Of a stretch of 9,207 nt of DNA, positions 1-5,467 are shown one piece after another. The DNA lies in NCBI GenBank assembly GCA_964571815.1, contig CAZNDN010000150.1:1-9207 (forward strand), written 5' to 3'. Positions within the stretch are counted from its first letter, which is position 1. Every line of letters begins with the position of its first letter. The notes beneath the pieces were generated by a model, which was not told where the DNA came from, did no database searches, and saw only the letters and a list, made by a program, of their open reading frames with translations. Source of the DNA: CAZNDN01 sp964571815. GTDB taxonomy: Bacteria; Fibrobacterota; Chitinivibrionia; Chitinivibrionales; WJKA01. A program made the translations under genes and the position numbers.

Positions 1-11
1 CCTTTGTGTGG

Positions 12-31
12 TTGATATACCCACTATACAA
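12..31. promoter_or_regulatory. Operator-like inverted repeat over the -10/start
   Basis: TTGATATA (12-19) and TATACAA (25-31) form an imperfect inverted repeat with a 5-bp spacer and a one-base offset in the arms. It touches the -10 box of the leftward promoter and covers its probable start point, which is where a repressor would block transcription. The sequence is seen directly; the repressor role is inferred. Confidence 0.3.
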
Positions 32-58
32 TATATCACATTTCAGTGTTTTTGTCAA
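30..58 (-). promoter_or_regulatory. Strong sigma70-type promoter, leftward
   Basis: On the minus strand a perfect -35 hexamer TTGACA (58-53) is separated by exactly 17 bp from TATATT (35-30), one base from the TATAAT consensus. The start point would fall near 20-24, so the transcript leaves the window at position 1. No ribosome-binding site or start codon lies inside the window, so the gene driven is outside it. This is the best consensus promoter in the window. Confidence 0.6.
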
Positions 59-369
59 CCATAACATGTCGATTTCCGCTCAAAACCATAGCCCAAACGT
101 AGCCCACTCCAGAATATAACAACATTAAATACAATGACTTGTGAATACAGCAACAGGTTCCCCTCACCTCCAGAGTTCGCTCCGTGATGCAGGAATGGGG
201 CGGAAGTCTGCCGCGCCGAAGCTGGAAGCGAAGGCGGGCTTTGTTGCCTGCATAAGAGCGAAGCTACGTCTCGGCATGCCGGAATCCTCATTTCATCACG
301 TCTACATTCTGCAATCCATCAGCACCCCTCATCAAGCATTAGGTCGGACTGCTTGACGGCATACAGCTT
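59..369. other. Intergenic region, no gene recognised
   Basis: No reading frame here has a plausible start, ribosome-binding site or recognisable protein. The part nearest the leftward promoter (60-150) is A/T-rich compared with the rest. A perfect 7-bp inverted repeat, TCAAGCA (332-338) with TGCTTGA (350-356) around an 11-nt loop, lies 14 bp beyond the stop of the DUF547 remnant on the minus strand. It has no T run, so it is at most a weak 3'-end structure. Confidence 0.5.
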
Positions 370-909
370 TCAGCAGCTCTGATCTCCGAGGCGAGCGCGC
401 GGGAGCGGGTTGAAATCGGTGTCGTTGATAAATGATCCGGTCCGTTCGTCGAGCTGACGATAAAGAATCTCCCCCCGGTAGGCCCGGTTGAGCAGCGGAG
501 GGCAGCTCAGGGCCGCGCATACGAGCGCGAAGTGTGTGCGGGGTTCGTTGAACTTTTTGATACGCTCCGGGTTGAATTTCTCGAGATCGTCGAGTGTGAT
601 CAGCTCCCCGGCAATCGCATACGGGGTCCTGAACAATGCGAAATCGGCGCGGTCCTGCCGCTCCATGCCGAAATCGACCCGCAGATAGTAGATAACCGTG
701 ACATTGTATGCGTTAATCCAGAATGCAAGGGAATCGGCGGGTGTGCGCAATACCGCCATGTCGAAAGCCTGGATGGAGTCCAGCACTGCCCTGAGAAGAG
801 GATCGGCATGTATTCCTTCGTAGTCAACCAGACCCGAGTTTTCATCGACATACCGTGGGAACAGTGTGTCGACTGCCGAATACACGTACTCGACATTCCC
901 GCTCGACAC
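370..909 (-). pseudogene. DUF547 protein, truncated at both ends
   Basis: The 179-codon frame (GTG at 909) matches the core of the DUF547 family, whose members are usually exported or lipid-anchored proteins of about 230-300 residues and unknown function. Visible family landmarks are FWINAYN (63-69) and the HFALVCAALSCPPL block (126-139), preceded by the typical RYVDENSGLVDYEG stretch (19-32). Two parts are missing. There is no signal peptide, because the frame is closed by a TGA at 927-925 just upstream. The C-terminal segment that normally continues to an LSKIF-W-like motif is replaced after about residue 167 by a short unrelated tail and a stop, and neither other frame restores it. It follows the intact rhodanese lipoprotein gene on the same strand, an arrangement that suggests a former two-gene unit. 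I read it as a decayed gene; a sequencing indel at each end is the alternative. Confidence 0.75.
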
Positions 910-912
910 CGT

Positions 913-1030
913 ATCCCCGCTTGTTCAACATCTTGATTGCCGCAACAAGCCCGTCGAAAAAACCCTCGCCCCGCTGAGCGTCGGAGCGTTCTCACCACCA
1001 CTCCGGCCTGCCGCCGAATCTGAGGCTCAT
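913..1030 (-). pseudogene. Broken reading-frame remnant before DUF547
   Basis: Just after the rhodanese stop an ATG (1030-1028) opens a frame reading MSLRFGGRPEWW and then meets TGA (994-992). The same frame continues without a stop through a coding-like stretch (about 30 residues, including GEGFFDGLVAAIKMLNKRGY). A shift of one nucleotide near 910-925 would join it to the DUF547 frame. It could be a decayed N-terminal part of that gene, or the remnant of a small separate gene. I do not recognise a family. No good ribosome-binding site precedes the ATG. Confidence 0.3.
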
Positions 1031-1052
1031 GTCTTCAGGTTCCCCACCCGCC

Positions 1053-1604
1053 TCAGTATACGGCCTCATAGCCCGAGGGCAAGTAGTTCCAGTCTTCACC
1101 GTAGACATGCACGCGTTTCACCGACTCTCCCTCGTGCTCGAACGACAACCCTTCGTGAGCCCAGGCCAGGACGCTTCCGGCCAGGTTGAAAGCGGCAAAT
1201 CCGGCGGAAATCAATCTGTCCGCGTACTCCCCGCTCCGGGCCCCGATCGTGCAGTACGTCACAATGACCCGCCCCCGACAGGCCCCGCTGTCGGCCTCGA
1301 ATTGCACATCGGTTACGGCCCCGGGCAGCATCGAGACAGCCTGTTCCCGTTCCGCACGAACATCCACCAGCATCACCGACGAAACGGTGCGGAGATTGAG
1401 AAACTCGGCGACCGTGACATCCGGGACATCCGGGAACGACGACTCCTTGAAACTCCGGTAGAGCTCCTCCATTCGGGCTTTCTTCTCCTGGTCGTCGCCC
1501 GGCGGCGCGCTCGTGGATGCGGAGTTGTGACACCCCGGCAGCAAGGCAAGGAACATGATTGCGGCAGTCGCAGTCCCTCTCCGGAGTTTCCGACTCACTC
1601 TCAT
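1053..1604 (-). CDS. Rhodanese-fold lipoprotein
   Basis: This 183-residue protein is probably an exported, lipid-anchored single-domain rhodanese (sulfurtransferase family). I chose the ATG at 1604 because AAGGAG sits 8 bp upstream and the product then begins with a clean lipoprotein signal: basic MRVSRKLRRG, a hydrophobic run, and a lipobox LPGC with Cys25 as the acylation site. A longer frame from 1646 would bury the signal peptide. The rhodanese domain spans about residues 60-153, with DVR (81-83) and the active-site loop C-TIGARS starting at Cys118, so the catalytic cysteine is present. The tail KRVHVYGEDWNYLPSGYEAVY is typical of the subgroup often found beside DUF547 genes, and a DUF547 remnant does lie downstream. 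Single rhodaneses of this kind move sulfane sulfur or act on other thiol substrates; the physiological substrate is unknown. No promoter stands out, but three palindromes lie about 160-240 bp upstream. Confidence 0.85.
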   Translation of the reverse strand: MRVSRKLRRGTATAAIMFLALLPGCHNSASTSAPPGDDQEKKARMEELYRSFKESSFPDVPDVTVAEFLNLRTVSSVMLVDVRAEREQAVSMLPGAVTDVQFEADSGACRGRVIVTYCTIGARSGEYADRLISAGFAAFNLAGSVLAWAHEGLSFEHEGESVKRVHVYGEDWNYLPSGYEAVY

Positions 1605-1762
1605 GGCACGCGCTCCTTCCACCTCGCAAGCGGTGAGGCCCGGCATCGGTGTATGAGTCCCGGATCCTTCAGCCTTCCATGCCCTCGCCTGTTATTGGTC
1701 GACCACAGCAGCCGGAACCTTACAGCAAGGGAGCGATACGCACAGCCTCGCCGCCTCCGATA

Positions 1763-1776
1763 CCGCCACGTGGCGG
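1763..1776. promoter_or_regulatory. 14-bp perfect palindrome (operator-like)
   Basis: CCGCCACGTGGCGG is a perfect 14-bp palindrome centred on CACGTG. It lies about 160 bp upstream of the rhodanese lipoprotein start in otherwise non-coding DNA. A gap-free palindrome of this length is more typical of a dimeric regulator site than of an RNA hairpin, which needs a loop. Its function is inferred. Confidence 0.35.
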
Positions 1777-1802
1777 GTGATGCGGTCGCGGTTTTCCGGC
1801 TA

Positions 1803-1840
1803 AGTGCAAAATGTGCACTGGATTTGTGTACAACATACAC
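1803..1840. promoter_or_regulatory. Tandem GTGYA-N5-TRCAC inverted repeats
   Basis: Two inverted repeats share one design: AGTGCA/TGCACT (1803-1808, 1814-1819) and GTGTA/TACAC (1826-1830, 1836-1840), each with a 5-bp spacer. Their centres (1811 and 1833) are 22 bp apart, close to two helical turns, so two bound dimers would sit on one face of the DNA. They lie about 200 bp upstream of the rhodanese gene. The regulator is not in the window. Confidence 0.4.
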
Positions 1841-2007
1841 CTTTGCGTGCCCTGCTCTCGCGGCTCGTTATTCTTGCCGTTGCATGAACCGGGCTATTTT
1901 CGCCGGGCGGGGAGGAATCATCCGGAGGTGGCCGGCCGACCGTAGAAAGAGACGAATACCCGGGGACCGGACCAGTTGCCCATCAAGGCAAACCCCGGCC
2001 CTTCCAC

Positions 2008-2490
2008 GTGCATGACAACTTTCTTGCCGGGCGTTTCGATCCCTGGAAAAAGAGCCTGCGAAAACGCATGGCTTCTCACCCGCGCTACTATCTTTTTGAT
2101 ACGGGTGTAACCAATGCCGTCAATCGCAGGTTGGCGGCTCCGGTCGATCCGGTGATGCGTGAAAGATTGTTCGAGCAGATGATCATTTTGGAGACGTACC
2201 GTATGCTCAATTACCGTCGCAGCGAATCATCGATGTATTATTGGAGAACTTCAAACGGCGCGGAGGTTGATGTAGTGATTGAAAAACACGGCGAATGTAT
2301 CGCAGCCTTTGAGATCAAACCGACTTCACGGGTAGCAGGCGCCGATTGCTCGGGATTGCGTTCATTTGCGCAGGACTACCCTGAAGCGTCCTTCAATATT
2401 GTTTGTCCGGCGCGCAACACATTCACTATCGGCAACGTACAGGTACTCCCATGGCAGGAATATCTCAGCATGCTTGACCGGTGGCTGTAA
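2008..2490 (+). pseudogene. C-terminal DUF4143 half of an AAA-ATPase
   Basis: The 160-codon frame is the C-terminal DUF4143 part of the widespread AAA_14/DUF4143 ATPase family (normally about 380-430 residues). Family landmarks are the LRKR block (17-20), YYLFDTGVTNAV (27-38), FEQMIILE (55-62), and YYWRTSNGAEVDVVIE (77-92) followed by FEIK (101-104). The last two form the PD-(D/E)XK-like nuclease core, and its acidic and lysine residues are intact. The N-terminal ATPase with Walker A and B is absent: homology begins abruptly at about residue 2 and the upstream DNA is unrelated. The GTG at 2008 is only the first possible start and has no convincing ribosome-binding site. The break marks a deletion or recombination junction near 2005. 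Expression of a stand-alone DUF4143 domain is possible but less likely than decay. The cellular role of the intact family is poorly known. Confidence 0.8.
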
Positions 2491-2670
2491 TGACCGACGG
2501 AAATCTTGATTCTTTTGCCTTGCGGGAAGTAAGATACACGCGCCGCTCTTCAGGAGCAAGCCGGCCTTCACCCGATTGGTCCTCTTGACGTCCCGTGCCC
2601 ATCGACAGCGAGTTCCGCATCAAGCCTTCCCCACCGATTGTGCCGAACTGCGCCACGTTCCGGGCCCACC

Positions 2671-2721
2671 GGTTGCCGGGCCTCCGCCGACGGCGAACTA
2701 TTTTCTGATACCCCGGCAACC
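2671..2721 (+). promoter_or_regulatory. Long leader hairpin upstream of the beta-helix gene
   Basis: Perfect 10-bp arms GGTTGCCGGG (2671-2680) and CCCGGCAACC (2712-2721) enclose 31 nt that hold a small inner CCG/CGG hairpin. The distal arm ends 56 bp before the ATG of the 891-residue beta-helix gene. No T run follows, so it is not a standard intrinsic terminator. A structured 5' leader or a regulator-binding site is possible. The rest of 2491-2777 shows no gene and no consensus promoter. Confidence 0.4.
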
Positions 2722-2765
2722 AGTCGCCTTCGCGTTTTGTCGTACCGAAACATCACGAGAATCAC

Positions 2766-2771
2766 AGGGGA
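2766..2771 (+). promoter_or_regulatory. Ribosome-binding site fixing the 2778 start
   Basis: AGGGGA lies 6 bp before the ATG at 2778. It supports this start and therefore a product without a signal peptide. No upstream in-frame start with a hydrophobic leader was found. Confidence 0.6.
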
Positions 2772-2777
2772 ACGCAC

Positions 2778-5453
2778 ATGGTACAACCGACCACGCTCTA
2801 CGTCTCCACCGAGGGCTCCGACGAGTTCAGCGGCGCGATGCCGCGGGTCGACACGCAGCGCACCGACGGCCCCCTGGCCTCGCTGAAAGGCGCGCGCGAC
2901 CGGCTGCGGGCGCTGCGCGCCGACGGCGCCCTGGGCGGACCGGCCGAAGTTGTTATCGCCGGAGGGACCTATCTCCTGACCGAAACACTCCGGTTCGAAC
3001 AACGCGATCTCGGTGATGCCGGCACTCCCGTCGTATTCCGGGGCGCCGACAACGAAGAAGTGACCCTGACCGGCGCTGTGGAACTCACCGGATTCCAACC
3101 CTCCGCGCGGGAAGGAATCTTCGAGTTGGATCTGGCGAAAGCCGGGTACCGGGGACTGCGGTTCAACCAGCTCTATTTCAACGGCGCCGCGCAAACCCTT
3201 GCCCGCTACCCCTCGTTCGACCCGGAGAACCCGCGGCTGGGCGGGTATCTGTACCGCGAAGGACGTCTCGGCGCGGGACATTTCCAGAAAAAGGGCAAGG
3301 GGCAGGCCGACCGTTTTGTCTGTCCCGATGGCCGGCCCGAGCGGTGGGGTCGTATCGACGAAGTGCAACTGTGCGTATTCCCTCGATTCAACTGGAAATT
3401 CGATACCCGCCGGCTGAAAGGCTTTGACCCGCACACCCGCGAGGTGACGTTGGCCGAGCCGTGCACGTTCGATATCTATCCCGGCGATCGGTTTTTCTTT
3501 CAGAACATCCGCGAAGAGCTTACCGAGCCGGGTGAGTGGTATTTTGACGGCCCCGGCGAGAAGCTGTATTTCTACCCTCCGTCACCTCTGGACCGGAGTG
3601 TGGTGCAGGTGCCCGTTGTCTCGACCCTCCTTTCACTTGAAGGAACGGTCCCGGATCTTCCGACGCGCAGAGCGCCGCGGTCGCTGGACGGCCATTACGG
3701 CCGCGGATACCTCATGTTCAGCAACCTCCGTCTGGAGGGCTGCACCGGCGACGCGGTCCGGATGGAGCACGTGCGCTCGTGTTCCCTGGTGAAATCCTCC
3801 GTGCGCGCGACCGGCGGCGACGGGGTCGTGATTCGCGACGGACTCGCCTGCGAGGTAGTCGGGTGCGATATCGCCGACACGGGCGGCAAAGGCCTCGATA
3901 TTTCGGGAGGCATTTCGTGCCCGTTCACCGGCTCCTGGACCTCGTGCGAGCATCGCATCGAAAACAATCATATCCATCACCCCGGGCGCATCGCCCGCGA
4001 CGCGGCGGCGCTCTTCGCCGGGGGTGTCGGCGTGCTGATCCGTCACAACCTCATCCACGATTCGCCACGAACAGGCATATTCTTCCGCGGCAACGACCAC
4101 CGTATCGAGTTCAATCGCGTGCACCGCGTGATGCTGGAGACCGACGACGGTTCCGCTATCGGGTCCAACACGCGCGATTTCACCATGCGCGGAAGCAAAA
4201 TCCGTTACAACCACCTATCGGGTATCACGGGCATTGCGCGCGATCCGGACGCCGACCGTTGGGACTTCCCACGCGGCGAGTATATCTGGGGGGTGTTCCT
4301 CGATGATTTCACCAGCGGTACGGAAGTCAGCCACAATCTCCTGGAGGGCCCGTTCACCGCGGGGATCAGCGTGCACGCCGGGTGCGACAACGTGCTGGAG
4401 AACAACATCCTGATTGTCCCCGAGGGTCAGGCATTCCGGCACGAAGACCAGGGGCGGTTCTGGCGGGAGCTGCTCTTTGTGGGCACGCACCAAAACACGC
4501 AGATCAACAATACGATTCGCCGGAATATTCTCGTACTGGGCGAGAAAGCATGCGTCTACTTCTTCGGCTTCCGTCCCCTCGTACCGCACTGGCCTTCGGC
4601 CGCGGGTGAAACGGCCCTGGAGGGCGACGGAGCCCCGCGGATCCCGGACGTGCTCTCGCATGAGGGCACGCAACGACGGTCGCGGGAAGTGCTCGGAGAA
4701 GAGATCGACTTCCAGCACCTGTTCGGCTGCCACAGCTCCGAGGGGTACCGTCGTATCCACGCCGTCACCCACGCTTACCGTGTGCTCGAAAGTTCCGGGG
4801 AGCAGATCCTGCGATGGCCCCTGGCCCTTGAGAAAGGCGGCGTGGTCTGGCTCAACGGCCGGGAGGTTTTCAACTCCCTTGACGGACGGTACGACGAACT
4901 CTCGCCGTCGGCCGCCTGCCCGCTCGATCTCCACCTTCGCAAAGGCACCAACACGGTCGCCGTACGCTGCCAGAGCGGCTACGTGCACTGGCGGCTGACC
5001 GGCTACGTGCCGGTCGGTGAAGGAGCGTTCCGATGGGCGGGCCCGTGGATTGTGTTCGATCCGGTGTACTACGACGTGCCCATGGACGATGAATGGACCG
5101 AAGGGATGCAACCGAAGTACTTCCCCGCTGTCCAGGAGGCCATGGGCCGCTGCCGCAGCAACTTCAACCTGATCCACTGCGACGGAGACAACCCTCCGAT
5201 TGTATACAACTGGAAGCACCGGATGAGCTTCTCCGGATGGCGGGCCATGGGCTTCGATCCGGACAGTATCACGGCCGATCCGCGGTTCGCCGATGCGTCA
5301 AGCGGAGACTACCGGTTCGGACGGGAGAGCCCGGCGTGGAAGCTGGGTATCACCCCGCTTCCGCTTGAGCGTGTGGGGCTCTACGATGATCCCCGGCGTT
5401 TCACTCCACCCTCCGATGACTGGTACGCGGAACAGGGGCCGCGCCGCTGCTGA
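2778..5453 (+). CDS. GH141-like parallel beta-helix protein with inserted module
   Basis: This 891-residue protein is probably a glycoside hydrolase or related carbohydrate-active enzyme. The N-terminus (TLYVSTEGSDEFSG, then GPLASLKGARDRLRAL and IAGGTYLLTETLRF, residues 6-73) is the opening typical of GH141/DUF1565-type right-handed beta-helix proteins. Helix coils are visible as recurring I/V-x-x-N motifs at about 312-590: HRIENNHIHH, VLIRHNLIHD, HRIEFNRVHR, SKIRYNHLSG, NVLENNILI, TIRRNILVL. Candidate acidic active-site residues lie in ETDDGSA (454-460) and FLDDFTSG (507-514). The ending at about 825-870 (FDPDSITADPRFAD..SGDYRF..SPAWKLG) is also typical of the family. Residues about 596-765 interrupt the helix with a beta-rich segment (VVWLNGREVFNS, LRKGTNTVAVRC) resembling galactose-binding jelly-roll modules, which explains a length well above the usual 600-700. 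There is no signal peptide, which suggests a cytosolic enzyme. The gene converges on the secreted beta-helix gene, with only 14 bp between the stops. The GH141 assignment is by pattern only; the substrate is unknown. Confidence 0.8.
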   Translation: MVQPTTLYVSTEGSDEFSGAMPRVDTQRTDGPLASLKGARDRLRALRADGALGGPAEVVIAGGTYLLTETLRFEQRDLGDAGTPVVFRGADNEEVTLTGAVELTGFQPSAREGIFELDLAKAGYRGLRFNQLYFNGAAQTLARYPSFDPENPRLGGYLYREGRLGAGHFQKKGKGQADRFVCPDGRPERWGRIDEVQLCVFPRFNWKFDTRRLKGFDPHTREVTLAEPCTFDIYPGDRFFFQNIREELTEPGEWYFDGPGEKLYFYPPSPLDRSVVQVPVVSTLLSLEGTVPDLPTRRAPRSLDGHYGRGYLMFSNLRLEGCTGDAVRMEHVRSCSLVKSSVRATGGDGVVIRDGLACEVVGCDIADTGGKGLDISGGISCPFTGSWTSCEHRIENNHIHHPGRIARDAAALFAGGVGVLIRHNLIHDSPRTGIFFRGNDHRIEFNRVHRVMLETDDGSAIGSNTRDFTMRGSKIRYNHLSGITGIARDPDADRWDFPRGEYIWGVFLDDFTSGTEVSHNLLEGPFTAGISVHAGCDNVLENNILIVPEGQAFRHEDQGRFWRELLFVGTHQNTQINNTIRRNILVLGEKACVYFFGFRPLVPHWPSAAGETALEGDGAPRIPDVLSHEGTQRRSREVLGEEIDFQHLFGCHSSEGYRRIHAVTHAYRVLESSGEQILRWPLALEKGGVVWLNGREVFNSLDGRYDELSPSAACPLDLHLRKGTNTVAVRCQSGYVHWRLTGYVPVGEGAFRWAGPWIVFDPVYYDVPMDDEWTEGMQPKYFPAVQEAMGRCRSNFNLIHCDGDNPPIVYNWKHRMSFSGWRAMGFDPDSITADPRFADASSGDYRFGRESPAWKLGITPLPLERVGLYDDPRRFTPPSDDWYAEQGPRRC

Positions 5454-5467
5454 AGCGCGAGGTCATA

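Larger units (their letters stand above)
1605..2007. other. Intergenic region between divergent genes
   Basis: Apart from the palindromes listed separately, no gene is recognised. In the frame of the DUF4143 remnant the upstream DNA (1888-2007) is open but gives a Gly/Pro/Arg-rich product with no Walker A or other ATPase motif. The N-terminal ATPase half of that gene is therefore absent rather than merely frameshifted nearby. Confidence 0.5.

Noticed and set aside
1029..2015. 328-codon plus-strand open frame
   Set aside because: It lies antisense to the rhodanese lipoprotein and runs into non-coding DNA. The product is Arg/Pro/His-rich and without recognisable domains.
4215..5219. 334-codon minus-strand open frame
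   Set aside because: It is a shadow of the 891-residue beta-helix gene, with no ribosome-binding site or domain.
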